NCBI RefSeq assembly: GCF_020217485.1 | Contig: NZ_JAEKMI010000001.1 | Coordinates: forward strand, 1 to 64,000 | DNA from: Mycobacterium sp. WUMAC-067 | Lineage (GTDB): Bacteria; Actinomycetota; Actinomycetes; Mycobacteriales; Mycobacteriaceae | Length of the DNA: 64,000 nucleotides | Reading direction: 5' to 3' | Shown: one piece after another, positions 1 to 10,061 of the stretch | Layout: each line of letters starts with the position of its first letter | Position numbering within the stretch: position 1 is the stretch's first letter | Translations under genes and position numbers: made by a program | The notes under the pieces: generated by a model | Databases searched by the model: none | Told to the model about the DNA's origin: nothing | Seen by the model: only the letters and a program-made list of their open reading frames with translations

Positions 1-84
1 ACAGCCTCAGCGCATGCGGTCGACAACATGACCACATCATCACAGCCACCACCGACAAGTTCGGGCCAAGTCAGGTCGCGCTAG
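1..84 (+). CDS. Possible 3' end of an upstream gene (partial)
   Basis: Frame 1 is open from the window edge to a TAG at 82-84, giving 27 codons that end in a Ser/Pro/Thr-rich tail (...TTSSQPPPTSSGQVRSR). A disordered tail like this would be an ordinary C-terminus for a gene that begins left of the window. The stretch is far too short to identify, and the open frame may be chance. The bases from 85 to the mmpL stop hold nothing I can recognise. Confidence 0.25.
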   Translation, partial: TASAHAVDNMTTSSQPPPTSSGQVRSR

Positions 85-109
85 GAGGACGCGGCCCGAC
101 GCAACCACA

Positions 110-3013
110 TCAGCGCGCTTTCGATCCGGACATCGCCACCGGGTCGTCGTCCTCCCACAGGAGCAGCTGACGAACCGCCGGGCGCGAGCCGTAGGGGCGC
201 AGCATGGTGCTGGCCGGTCGTGGCCGCACCCGCTGCGGCCACCAGAACCAGCGCCCGAGGAGCCTTGCGACAGAAGGCGTCATGAATGACCGCACGATCA
301 GCGTGTCGAACAACAGGCCGAGGCCGATGGTCGTGCCGATCTGGCCGAGGACCTGAAAGCCGCTGAACACGAACGCGCACATGGTGACGGCGAAAACGAT
401 TCCGGCCGAGGTGACCACCGAGCCGGAGCCGGCCATCGCCCGGATGATGCCGGTATTCAGGCCCGCATGAATCTCTTCCTTGAATCGCGAGATCAACAGC
501 AGGTTGTAGTCGGATCCGACTGCGAGCAGCAGGATCACCGCCAGCGCGAGCACCACCCAGTAGAGCTGAATGCCGAAGAGATACTGCCAGACCAGAACCG
601 ACAGCCCGAACGAGGCTCCCAGCGACAGCGCCACCGTACCCACGATGACGAGCGCGGCGATCAGGCTGCGCGTGATGATCATCATGATCAGCAGGATGAG
701 GCTCAGCGCCGCGAACGCCACGATCATCAGATCGTATTTCGCGCCGTCCTGAATGTCTTTGTACGTCGCGGCGGTGCCGCCGAGATAGATTCCCGCGCCG
801 GCCATCGGCGTGCCCTTCAGGGCCTCGTGCGCGGCCTTGGCCATCGGGTCGATGTGCGAAATGCCTTCTGGTGTAGCGGGATCACCCTCATGCGTGACGA
901 TCATGCGGGCGGCCTTGCCGTCCGGTGACAGGAACAGCTTCAAGCCGCGCTTGAAGTCGGGGTTGTTGAACACCTCGGGCGGCAGGTAGAAAGTGTCGTC
1001 GTTCTTGGCCGCGTCGAAGGCTCGCCCCAGCGCCGTCGCGTTGTCGATCGCCGCCGCCGTCTGCGCGTAAATGCCCGACAGCGTCGCGTAATTGGCCAAC
1101 GTCAGATCGCGATTGGTCTGCTGACTGTCGATCTGCGGCGGGATCAGCGCGACCAGTTTCGGTTGCAGCGCGTCGAGTTTGTCGAGGGAAGCCGTGAGGT
1201 TTTCGAACTTTTCCGTGAGCTGGTCGATGCCGTCGAGCGCGTCGAAGAGGGATCTGAACGCGAAGCAGGCGGGGATGTCGAAACAATGCTTTTCCCAATA
1301 GAAATAACTGCGCACGGGGCGGAAGAAATCGTCGAAGTTCGCGACCTTGTCGCGCAGGTCGCGGATCGTGACGAGCGTGTCGCGGAAACTTTCGGTTTCT
1401 TCGTGGGTGGTGCCGGCGAGTTGCTGCTGCAATACGTACTGCTGCTTCAAGATGTCGATGGTCTTGGACAGTTCATTGGCCTGCTTGAGGGCGTCGTCGG
1501 CCCGATCGCGTTGGTAGGTCAAATTTTGTTGCTGCGCCGCGCTTTGATTGCTGACCACGAAGGCCAGCGAGCTGTGGACCAGCGGGGTTCCCAACGGCCT
1601 GGTGATGGACTGCACCTGGGCGACGCCAGGAACGTGGAACACCGCCTTGGCCACCTTGTCCAGGATGAGCATGCTCTCCGGATTACGCATGTCGTGATCC
1701 GTTTCGACCATCAGCAATTCGGGCTCCAGCCGGGCCCGCGAGAAATGCTTCTCGGCGGCCGTGTAACCGATGTTGGCCGGTGCGCTCGCGGGCATATACG
1801 GCCGGGTGTCGTAACTCGTCTTGTACCCGGGCAGGGCGATCAGCCCGACCAGGGCCAGCGCGCACGCCGACGCCAGAACCGCGCCGGGCCACCGAACAAT
1901 GGCGGTGCCGATGCGCCGCCATCCGCGCGTCCGTATCGCCCGTTTGGGGTCGAAAATTCCCACCTTGGCGCCCAGGGTGAGGATGGCCGGGCCCAGGGTG
2001 AGCGCGGCGAACAGCGCGACGAGGATGCCCAATGCGGCTGGGATACCGAGGCTTTGGAAGTAGGGCAGCCGGGTGAAGCTCAGGCAGGCCACCGCTCCGG
2101 CAACGGTCAGCCCCGAACCCAACACGATATGCGTCGTGCCGTGATACATCGTGTAGAAGGCGGTTTCGCGATCCTCACCGGATCCGCGCGCTTCTTGATA
2201 GCGGCCCACGAAAAATATCGCGTAGTCGGTGCCGGCGGCGATCACCAAGAGTGTCAGCAGGTTCGTCGCATAGGTCGACAACCCGATGACCCCGGCGTTC
2301 CCCAGGAACGCGACAAGGCCTCGGGCGGCTGACATTTCGATCAGGACGGTGGCGAGCACCAACAACGTGGTGAGCACCGAGCGGTAGACGAAGAACAACA
2401 TCACTGCGATCACCCCGACGGTGATCCCGGTGACCTTGGCGGTCCCCTTGCTACCGACGTCGAACTGATCGGAGATCAGCGGCGCCGCGCCCGTCACGTA
2501 GGTCTTGACGCCGGGAGGCGGCTTCATGTGCTCGACGATGTCGCGGATGGCGCCGACGCCCTCGTTGGCCAACGCCGAGCCTTGGTTGCCGGCAAGGTTC
2601 ACCTGAACATAAGCGGCCTTACCGTCGCTACTCTGCGATCCCGCAGCGGTGAGAGTGTCGCCCCAGTAATCCTGGACATGTTGGACGTGTTTCTTGTCCC
2701 GCTCGATCCTGCGGATCATCTCGTCGTAAAAGCGGTGCGCGTCCGCGCCGAGCGGCTTGTCACCTTCCAGCACGATCATGGCCGAGCTGTCGGTGTCGAA
2801 CTCGTGGAATTTTTCACCGATGCGCTTGATCGCCTTGAGCGACGGGGCGTCGGGCGAGTTCAGCGCCACATTGTGGGTTTTCCCCACGTCTTCCAGTTGC
2901 GGCACCGCGATGTTCGTGAGGGCGGCCAATCCCACCCAGAACAGCAGGATCGGCAGCGCGAGCCGGCGGATGGTGCGCGGCACATTGGACCGCGGCTGTT
3001 GATCGTTGCTCAT
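110..3013 (-). CDS. MmpL4/MmpL5-type RND transporter
   Basis: Inner-membrane RND-superfamily exporter of 967 aa, the usual size of MmpL4/MmpL5. The fold is typical: one N-terminal membrane segment (about 15-38), a large periplasmic domain, a five-helix bundle (about 195-350), a second long periplasmic loop with heptad-like coiled-coil character (about 480-680), and a second bundle (about 790-930). The proton-relay Asp-Tyr pairs are intact in both halves: GTDYAIF near D263/Y264 and GSDYNLLL in the second half. The ATG overlaps the mmpS stop by 4 bp (ATGA), so the two are translationally coupled. MmpS/MmpL pairs of this type export siderophores and are recurrent drug-efflux systems. The substrate here cannot be read from the sequence. 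No match to the mmpL genes of this locus is expected in M. tuberculosis, where ligA has other neighbours. Confidence 0.93.
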   Translation of the reverse strand: MSNDQQPRSNVPRTIRRLALPILLFWVGLAALTNIAVPQLEDVGKTHNVALNSPDAPSLKAIKRIGEKFHEFDTDSSAMIVLEGDKPLGADAHRFYDEMIRRIERDKKHVQHVQDYWGDTLTAAGSQSSDGKAAYVQVNLAGNQGSALANEGVGAIRDIVEHMKPPPGVKTYVTGAAPLISDQFDVGSKGTAKVTGITVGVIAVMLFFVYRSVLTTLLVLATVLIEMSAARGLVAFLGNAGVIGLSTYATNLLTLLVIAAGTDYAIFFVGRYQEARGSGEDRETAFYTMYHGTTHIVLGSGLTVAGAVACLSFTRLPYFQSLGIPAALGILVALFAALTLGPAILTLGAKVGIFDPKRAIRTRGWRRIGTAIVRWPGAVLASACALALVGLIALPGYKTSYDTRPYMPASAPANIGYTAAEKHFSRARLEPELLMVETDHDMRNPESMLILDKVAKAVFHVPGVAQVQSITRPLGTPLVHSSLAFVVSNQSAAQQQNLTYQRDRADDALKQANELSKTIDILKQQYVLQQQLAGTTHEETESFRDTLVTIRDLRDKVANFDDFFRPVRSYFYWEKHCFDIPACFAFRSLFDALDGIDQLTEKFENLTASLDKLDALQPKLVALIPPQIDSQQTNRDLTLANYATLSGIYAQTAAAIDNATALGRAFDAAKNDDTFYLPPEVFNNPDFKRGLKLFLSPDGKAARMIVTHEGDPATPEGISHIDPMAKAAHEALKGTPMAGAGIYLGGTAATYKDIQDGAKYDLMIVAFAALSLILLIMMIITRSLIAALVIVGTVALSLGASFGLSVLVWQYLFGIQLYWVVLALAVILLLAVGSDYNLLLISRFKEEIHAGLNTGIIRAMAGSGSVVTSAGIVFAVTMCAFVFSGFQVLGQIGTTIGLGLLFDTLIVRSFMTPSVARLLGRWFWWPQRVRPRPASTMLRPYGSRPAVRQLLLWEDDDPVAMSGSKAR

Positions 3014-3441
3014 CCAGATTTGTCCAGACAGAAGGTGTAGGCGTCGACTTTGTGAACTGTGCGTTGGTCTTTCACTTCACCGTTGACGGTGATGCGGCAG
3101 CCGAGGGTGTCCCCGTTGCCCTGCGCCACGACGTTGCCGATCACGGCGGGCTCCGTGGTGGTGATGGTGAACGACCACGGCAACGGGGCGTCTTTGACTT
3201 GTTGCGGCTGGGCGTTGACGTCCAGGTAGTTGATGGTGGCCACCGCGCCCGGGGCACCGAAGACTTCGAGGACCACCTGCTTGGGGTTGAACGGGACGAT
3301 CTCGCCCGCCAGGCCGCTGTTGGCCGACGTGGTGTTGTGCGAGCCGAAGATGCCGTGCAGCCGATAGATCCCGAATCCCGCGAGGGCGACGACGAGCACG
3401 GAGACGATCACCATCCAACCTCGCTTGACCAGGGATGTCAT
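3010..3441 (-). CDS. MmpS-family accessory protein
   Basis: Small periplasm-facing partner of the downstream MmpL, 143 aa with the chosen ATG, matching the 140-142 aa of MmpS4/MmpS5. It has one N-terminal membrane anchor (about 8-28, VIVSVLVVALAGFGIY) and a beta-rich extracytoplasmic domain with two cysteines (GCRITVN and FCLDKSG) that could form a disulfide. I chose ATG 3441 because AAAGG sits 7 nt upstream and the protein then starts MTSLVKRGW like its family. A GTG at 3456 also has AAAGG 7 nt upstream, so a 148-aa form is possible. It is the first gene of the mmpS-mmpL operon, reading away from the dyad at 3545-3565. Confidence 0.9.
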   Translation of the reverse strand: MTSLVKRGWMVIVSVLVVALAGFGIYRLHGIFGSHNTTSANSGLAGEIVPFNPKQVVLEVFGAPGAVATINYLDVNAQPQQVKDAPLPWSFTITTTEPAVIGNVVAQGNGDTLGCRITVNGEVKDQRTVHKVDAYTFCLDKSG

Positions 3442-3544
3442 CGAAAAGCCTTTCACCCGTTAGCCTTTCGAATATCGGGTGACAGGGTCGCGCCCAAGCC
3501 GGGCGCGGCTGCCAACGTCCATAAGCGTGATCGACAGCTATGAC

Positions 3545-3565
3545 AGTACGGTACGGGACCGTACT
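3545..3565. promoter_or_regulatory. Perfect dyad, candidate TetR operator
   Basis: AGTACGGT (3545-3552) and ACCGTACT (3558-3565) are perfect inverted 8-bp arms around a 5-bp spacer. The dyad lies in the 222-bp divergent region, 104 bp upstream of mmpS and 99 bp upstream of the PPOX gene. The nearest DNA-binding protein is the TetR at 4179-4778. TetR control of mmpS-mmpL pairs is established in other mycobacteria; the pairing here is inferred from position. Confidence 0.7.
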
Positions 3566-3663
3566 CTACAAGAGGAACTTTCCCCTTGGTCATGCCGGGC
3601 GATGAATTCCGGTGCCGTCACCGGTCAGTGTCCGTACGAGCAATCCAAGTGCGAGGAGTAACA

Positions 3664-4182
3664 ATGCTGCCCGAACCGATTTCGGCAACCGACCTGAACA
3701 TCTACGGCGACGCCGAGCTGCCGTGGGCCAGGGCCCTTGACGCGATGAAGGCCCTGCCGTCCGAGGAGACGCCACAATTTCTGGGGACGGTCCGGCCGGA
3801 CGGCAGCCCGCACTCGGCGGGTATCGGCTCGATCGAACACGGCGGCCACCTCTATTTCACCAGCGGCCCCGCGACGCTGAAATCCCGCAACCTGGCCGCC
3901 AATCCGGCCTGCACCCTGTCGTTCCGACTTCCCGGAGTCGACCTGGTGCTCGACGGCGCAGCCCACCGGACCACCGACGGGCGCGAACTCGACGAGGTCA
4001 CGGCGCTGTATCGCGACTCCGGCTGGCCCTGCGAACGCAACGGCGACGCCGTCACCGCCCCGTACAGCGCCCAGAGCGCAGGGCCGCCGCCGTGGTATTT
4101 GTACCGATTCGTGGCCCGGGGCGCTGTCGGTGTCGCGACCGCCGAGCCCCACGGGGCGACGCGTTGGCGGTTCGCGCCCTAG
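3664..4182 (+). CDS. Pyridoxamine 5'-phosphate oxidase (PPOX)-family protein
   Basis: A 172-aa cytoplasmic protein with the split-barrel flavin/F420-binding fold. Recognisable elements are the opening strand pair LGTVRPDGSPHSAGIG (about 37-52), the strand HLYFTSGPATLKSRNLAANP (about 60-79) that contacts cofactor phosphate, and SFRLPGVDLVLDGAA. In mycobacteria such proteins bind FMN, F420 or haem, and the substrate cannot be deduced. The ATG is preceded by GAGGAG at 3653-3658. Its 3' end overlaps the convergent TetR gene by 4 bp, and its promoter region is shared with mmpS. This arrangement suggests a regulator-enzyme-efflux module. Confidence 0.85.
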   Translation: MLPEPISATDLNIYGDAELPWARALDAMKALPSEETPQFLGTVRPDGSPHSAGIGSIEHGGHLYFTSGPATLKSRNLAANPACTLSFRLPGVDLVLDGAAHRTTDGRELDEVTALYRDSGWPCERNGDAVTAPYSAQSAGPPPWYLYRFVARGAVGVATAEPHGATRWRFAP

Positions 4183-4778
4183 GCGCGGGGCTGCGTGGTC
4201 AGGCCCGGGATCAGGAACCCGTCCACAAACGCCTGGACGGTGTGACGGGTGGGCGGCCGACCGGGGATGATCGACCGGAAGATGAGGTAGCCGGGCAACA
4301 AGTCCCAGAGTTCGTCGGTGATGACGTCTGCAGTGATCTCACCCCGGTTGACGGCCTGACGCAGCACGTGCTGAATCATCGCTTTGCGCTGGTCGAGGAA
4401 TTGATGCTGCAGGGCGTCATTGAGCGCGGGGTGGCGCGACACCTCGACCATTACCGCACGGATGGTGCTGGCGTGCTGCCCGCATTCCACGGCGATGGTC
4501 TCCCCCAGGCTCAGCAGGTCGCCGCGCAACGTGCCCGTATTCGGCGGGACGGCCACCTGGCGGACCCCTTCGATGAAGGCGGCCAGCACCAGCTCGGCTT
4601 TGGACGGCCAGCGCCGGTAGACCGTGGCCTTGCTGGCGCGGGCGGCGTTGGCCACCGCTTCCACCGCCAGCTGGTCATAGCCGTGTTCCTGCAGCAGCCG
4701 CAGGGTCACCGCCAGGATCTCGGCCTCGCGCGGCGACCACGGCGATGCCTGCTCGCACTCCTCGGCCGTCTGGGTCAT
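4179..4778 (-). CDS. TetR-family transcriptional regulator
   Basis: A 199-aa regulator with an N-terminal helix-turn-helix (about 18-62; ILAVTLRLLQEHGYDQLAVE then ATVYRRWPSKAEL) and a TetR_C-type ligand domain ending in a helix with LWDLLPGYLIFR. The ATG at 4778 gives the standard HTH offset; an in-frame GTG three codons upstream is the alternative. It is convergent with the PPOX gene (4-bp overlap) and lies 47 bp downstream of the lyase gene on the same strand, so it may also be read from the ligA side. The dyad at 3545-3565 is its best candidate operator, which would make it the repressor of mmpS-mmpL and PPOX. Confidence 0.9.
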   Translation of the reverse strand: MTQTAEECEQASPWSPREAEILAVTLRLLQEHGYDQLAVEAVANAARASKATVYRRWPSKAELVLAAFIEGVRQVAVPPNTGTLRGDLLSLGETIAVECGQHASTIRAVMVEVSRHPALNDALQHQFLDQRKAMIQHVLRQAVNRGEITADVITDELWDLLPGYLIFRSIIPGRPPTRHTVQAFVDGFLIPGLTTQPRA

Positions 4779-4825
4779 AGAACCCACGATAGAGCCGCCC
4801 GCGCGGTGCGGCATGTATATGTCCG

Positions 4826-5932
4826 TTATCGGGAGCTCATGAGCGCGCGTTCGATGTCGGCGACAAGGTCGTCGGTGTCCTCGATGCCCAACGAAATGCG
4901 CGCGAATCCGTCCGCGACCGGGTCGCCCCACCGAGCCCGCCGATCCACCGACGTGTGCAGGCCCCCGAAGCTGGTGGCGGCGATCAGCAGCTCGCTGGCG
5001 TCGACGAGTGCGTGGACCGCGGCGGCGTCGGCCAATTCGACCGTGAGCAAGCCCCCGAATCGGCGCATCTGCGCCATAGCGACATGATGCGCCGGATCCT
5101 CCGCCAACCCCGGATAGCGCACGGCGCGCGCCGCCGGGTGGCGGGCCAGCATCGTCGCCACCGCCCGGGCGTTCTGGCACTGGCGCTCGAAGCGCAGTCC
5201 CGCAGTTTCCAGGCTGCGCAACAGAAGCCACGCTTCGAACCCGCCCAGGACGGCGCCGGCGAGCAGTCGTTGGCGCTCGGCGGCGGCGAGTAACTCGGGC
5301 TGACTGGTCGCGACATAGCCGGCCAGCAGGTCGCTGTGACCGGACAGGGCCTTGGTGGCGCTGGCCACCACCGCGTCGGCACCCAACGACAGCGGCTGCT
5401 GACCCAAAGGCGTGGCGGTGGTGTTGTCGACGACCAGGCGTGCGCCGTGACCGTGGCAGATGGTGGCCAGCCGGTGCAGGTCGATCACGTCGAGGGCCGG
5501 ATTGGTGGGGGTCTCGGCCAGCACCACGTCGGCTTCGGCGGCGGCGTCATAGATCTGCGAGCTGGACGCGGCGATGACGGTCACCCCCGCGGGCGCCAGA
5601 TCCTCGGTGGCGTGGCGGCGCACCTGGTAATAGCCGTCGGCCGGCACCACCACCGTCGACCCCGGCGGCGCCAAGGCCCGCAGCACCGCACTGATGGCCG
5701 CCATCCCCGAGCCGAACACCCGAGCGCCCGCCGCGCCCTCCAGCTCGGCGAGCGCCGACTCCAGTTGCCGCCACGTCGGATTGGAGCTGCGACCGTAGCT
5801 GTCCAGGGTTTCGTCGCCCGAAAGGTGATAGGTGGCGGCGAACACCGGCTGCGGTGCGACCGGCTGACCCGAAACCGCTTGAGAATTCACGGCTTTGAGG
5901 CTGCGGGTGGAATCGCCGTACCGACCGCTCAT
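4826..5932 (-). CDS. Cystathionine gamma-lyase/synthase-like PLP enzyme
   Basis: Cys/Met-metabolism PLP-dependent enzyme of 368 aa. The PLP lysine is K194 in ASATKALSGHSD. The SYGRSSNPT motif (Y46, R48) supplies the phosphate-binding Tyr and Arg of the neighbouring subunit, and ETPTNPALDVID and VVDNTTATP complete the fold-type I signature. It should act on cystathionine or a related gamma-substituted amino acid, but lyase and synthase activity cannot be told apart by eye. The ATG at 5932 lies 4 nt after the ligA stop, which implies co-transcription with ligA. This gene is not next to ligA in M. tuberculosis, so it belongs to the variable left block. Confidence 0.88.
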   Translation of the reverse strand: MSGRYGDSTRSLKAVNSQAVSGQPVAPQPVFAATYHLSGDETLDSYGRSSNPTWRQLESALAELEGAAGARVFGSGMAAISAVLRALAPPGSTVVVPADGYYQVRRHATEDLAPAGVTVIAASSSQIYDAAAEADVVLAETPTNPALDVIDLHRLATICHGHGARLVVDNTTATPLGQQPLSLGADAVVASATKALSGHSDLLAGYVATSQPELLAAAERQRLLAGAVLGGFEAWLLLRSLETAGLRFERQCQNARAVATMLARHPAARAVRYPGLAEDPAHHVAMAQMRRFGGLLTVELADAAAVHALVDASELLIAATSFGGLHTSVDRRARWGDPVADGFARISLGIEDTDDLVADIERALMSSR

Positions 5933-5936
5933 CGGC

Positions 5937-8027
<2,091 letters not shown>

Positions 8028-8066
8028 CTATCCGAGGACACCGACGCAAAACCCGGCGCGCTCGAC

Positions 8067-8402
8067 TCAATCCTCCACTCCGTCTTCCACGAAGGACCGC
8101 AACCGCTCCAGGGCCGCATCCCACCGGCGGGACAACTGGTCGAGGTAGTCGCTGGCCGACGCCAACGGCGCGGTCTGCACCGTCCACACGCGCTCGCGCC
8201 CCCGCCGGCTGCTGGTGACCAGCCCGACCGACTCCAACAGCTGCAGGTGCTTGCTCGCCGCCTGCCGGGTGACCGGGACGACGCTGGTGACCTGCGACGT
8301 CGAGCTCGGGCCCTGATCGCAGAGCCGCACGATGATGCTCAGCCGGTTCGGGTCACCGAGCGCACCGAAGATCGGGGCGCCGACGGCGACTCGTCCGCTC
8401 AT
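8067..8402 (-). CDS. ArsR-family repressor
   Basis: A 111-aa winged-helix repressor. The recognition region is TSQVTSVVPVTRQAASKHLQLLESVGLV (about 35-62), preceded by the LGDPNRLSIIVRL helix common to the family. No cysteine or histidine metal-binding cluster is visible, so this is the non-metal subtype usually paired with an AHSA1 protein. Its ATG overlaps the stop of the AHSA1 gene by 4 bp, so the two are translationally coupled. Two identical-type 16-bp palindromes just upstream of the operon are its probable binding sites, which would make it autoregulated. Confidence 0.92.
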   Translation of the reverse strand: MSGRVAVGAPIFGALGDPNRLSIIVRLCDQGPSSTSQVTSVVPVTRQAASKHLQLLESVGLVTSSRRGRERVWTVQTAPLASASDYLDQLSRRWDAALERLRSFVEDGVED

Positions 8403-8881
8403 ACCCGAACGCCCTCGATGTACTTGCGCACCAGCGTGGTCTGGATCGCCCAGCCTTCGCCGTTCGCCTCGAACGACGCGCCGCGGCGGGCCTCCGGAAT
8501 GGCCTCGAAACCGGATTCGGTGATGGTCAGCAGCACGCCGTCGGACCGCTCGGCGAGGGTGAACTCGACCAGCGTGGTCGGCTCGCCCTCATAGTCGACC
8601 TGCGGGTCGATGGCGAAGGGATGCCAGCGGTAGGCGAACCGCCGCCGCGGCTCGACGGCGACGATCTGCCAGGTGCTCGTCACGCCCGCGTGCGACTGTT
8701 GGCGCTTGGCGACCTCGCCGTCGACGGTGGTCGGGCTGATCGCCGCGGTCACCGATGTCCCGGCGACGAACGGCCCGTCGAAGCGCACCCCGAACCAGCG
8801 GCCGAATTCCTCGGCGTCGCTGATGGCCCGCCACACCCGCTCCAGCGGCGCGCGCAGCACCACCTGCTTCTCGATCTTCAT
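8399..8881 (-). CDS. SRPBCC (AHSA1-like) domain protein
   Basis: A 160-aa protein of the SRPBCC/AHSA1 superfamily, recognised from the N-terminal strand-helix pattern (QVVLRAPLERVWRAISDAEEFGRWFGVRFDG) and the long C-terminal helix. Members form a hydrophobic-ligand cavity; the ligand is unknown. I chose ATG 8881 because AGGAGG (8888-8893 on the complement) lies 6 nt upstream. An earlier TTG is possible but has no ribosome-binding site. It is the first gene of the operon with ArsR. The Shine-Dalgarno sequence is inside operator 1, so repressor binding covers the translation start region. Neither gene lies between ligA and the MetE-like gene in M. tuberculosis. Confidence 0.88.
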   Translation of the reverse strand: MKIEKQVVLRAPLERVWRAISDAEEFGRWFGVRFDGPFVAGTSVTAAISPTTVDGEVAKRQQSHAGVTSTWQIVAVEPRRRFAYRWHPFAIDPQVDYEGEPTTLVEFTLAERSDGVLLTITESGFEAIPEARRGASFEANGEGWAIQTTLVRKYIEGVRV

Positions 8882-8883
8882 AT

Positions 8884-8899
8884 GCAACCTCCTGGTTGC
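8884..8899. promoter_or_regulatory. ArsR operator 1
   Basis: GCAACC (8884-8889), spacer TCCT, GGTTGC (8894-8899), followed by CCTATT. It contains the complement of the AGGAGG ribosome-binding site of the AHSA1 gene. Confidence 0.75.
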
Positions 8900-8929
8900 C
8901 TATTAGTTCAGCACGACGCGATAAGAAGC

Positions 8930-8945
8930 GCAACCCCTCGGTTGC
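8930..8945. promoter_or_regulatory. ArsR operator 2
   Basis: A second copy of the same palindrome: GCAACC, spacer CCTC, GGTTGC, again followed by CCTATT. It lies 46 bp from operator 1 (centre to centre) and abuts the stop codon of the MetE-like gene at 8946. Confidence 0.75.
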
Positions 8946-9962
8946 CTATTTGATGGCGTCGGGATCCTCGGCGAACATCCGGGCGGCCTTGCGGGCGAGC
9001 TCGATCGCGGTGCGGGCCCATTCGGGCGTGGCGCCGGCCAGACCACAGGCCGGGGTGACGCCGATGCGTTCGCGCAACGCCGAGCGGGCGAAGCCGAGGC
9101 GATCGGTCACCGCGACCACCGCGGCGGCGACCTCCTCCGCCGACGGCCGCCGCGGCGGGGTCCTGGTCGCGACGACGCCCAACATGACGGCGCGGTCCGA
9201 CTCGACGAACGCGGCGATGCCGTCGAGGTCCGCCGCGCTCAACGTGCCCGCGTCGACCGATATCGCGCCGAACATGCTGCGCTGCAACAGCTCCCAGGGC
9301 AGGCCGGGTGCGCAGCAGTGCAGCAGCACCTCGCCGCCCACCGTCTCGGCGCAGGCGTCGAGCAGGCCGCCGGCCACCGCCTCGTCGAGCGGGGCCACCG
9401 GGCTGAGCGCGGTCACCCCTCTCAGCCCTCCGCCCAGCGCTGGTGGCAGCGACGGCTCGTCGAACTGAACCACCACCGGCGTCTCGAGACGCCGGGACAG
9501 CTGCGCACGATGCGCGGCCACGCCTTCGGCCAGCGACACCGTCAGGTCGCGCAGCGCCCCGGGGTCGGTGATCGCGCGGTGGCCGTTGGCCAGCTCGACC
9601 TCGGCGGCCAGCGTGATGGGGCCCGGCGCCTGCACCTTGACCACGTGGCCGGCGTTGCGCAGGCCGGCGGTCTCCCACGCCTCCTCCAACGCGTCCATGT
9701 CCTCGTCGAGAAGGCTGATGGCGCGGCGGGTCGCCGCGCCCGGCCGGGCGGTAAGGCGGTAGCCGCGCGGCGCCGTGTCGATGGCGACGTCGACCAGCAG
9801 CGCGCCGGCCCGGCCCAGCATGTCGGCGCCCACGCCGCGGGCGGGCAGCTCGACGATGTGGGACAGCGCGCCGGCCAATTCGCCGACGACCACGGCGGCG
9901 GCCTCGCGCGCGGCGATGCCGGGCCAGGAACCGACACCGCTGGGCCCCGCGAAAACACTCAC
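8946..9962 (-). CDS. MetE C-terminal-like (cobalamin-independent methionine synthase-like) protein
   Basis: A 338-aa TIM-barrel protein related to the C-terminal domain of MetE/UROD-like methyltransferases (Rv3015c type, 337 aa). Visible elements are the opening GVGSWPG, the substrate segment VVVQFDEPSLPP and a Cys-containing strand EVLLHCCAPGLPWEL, where the MetE zinc-binding His-X-Cys would lie (H-C-C). The N-terminal MetE domain is absent, so it cannot be a full methionine synthase, and its methyl donor and acceptor are unknown. I chose GTG 9962 because it gives MSVFAGPSGVGSWPG and the family's usual length. It is divergent from the lpqA gene by 99 bp. Confidence 0.85.
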   Translation of the reverse strand: MSVFAGPSGVGSWPGIAAREAAAVVVGELAGALSHIVELPARGVGADMLGRAGALLVDVAIDTAPRGYRLTARPGAATRRAISLLDEDMDALEEAWETAGLRNAGHVVKVQAPGPITLAAEVELANGHRAITDPGALRDLTVSLAEGVAAHRAQLSRRLETPVVVQFDEPSLPPALGGGLRGVTALSPVAPLDEAVAGGLLDACAETVGGEVLLHCCAPGLPWELLQRSMFGAISVDAGTLSAADLDGIAAFVESDRAVMLGVVATRTPPRRPSAEEVAAAVVAVTDRLGFARSALRERIGVTPACGLAGATPEWARTAIELARKAARMFAEDPDAIK

Positions 9963-10061
9963 CGGCCAACCGTATTCGACGTCACCTGGGCCACCCGTCG
10001 GCAGGGGCTGTGTGCCGAGCGGCGGCGCGGGTAGGTTCAACGCCAGAGGGGTGCAAAAACG

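Noticed and set aside
1163..2332. A 389-codon plus-strand frame inside the MmpL gene
   Set aside because: It is the antisense of a well-supported MmpL coding region and shows no family resemblance.
3010..3456. GTG 3456 as the mmpS start
   Set aside because: It has a ribosome-binding site as good as that of ATG 3441, but the ATG gives the family-typical length and N-terminus. It is kept only as an alternative.
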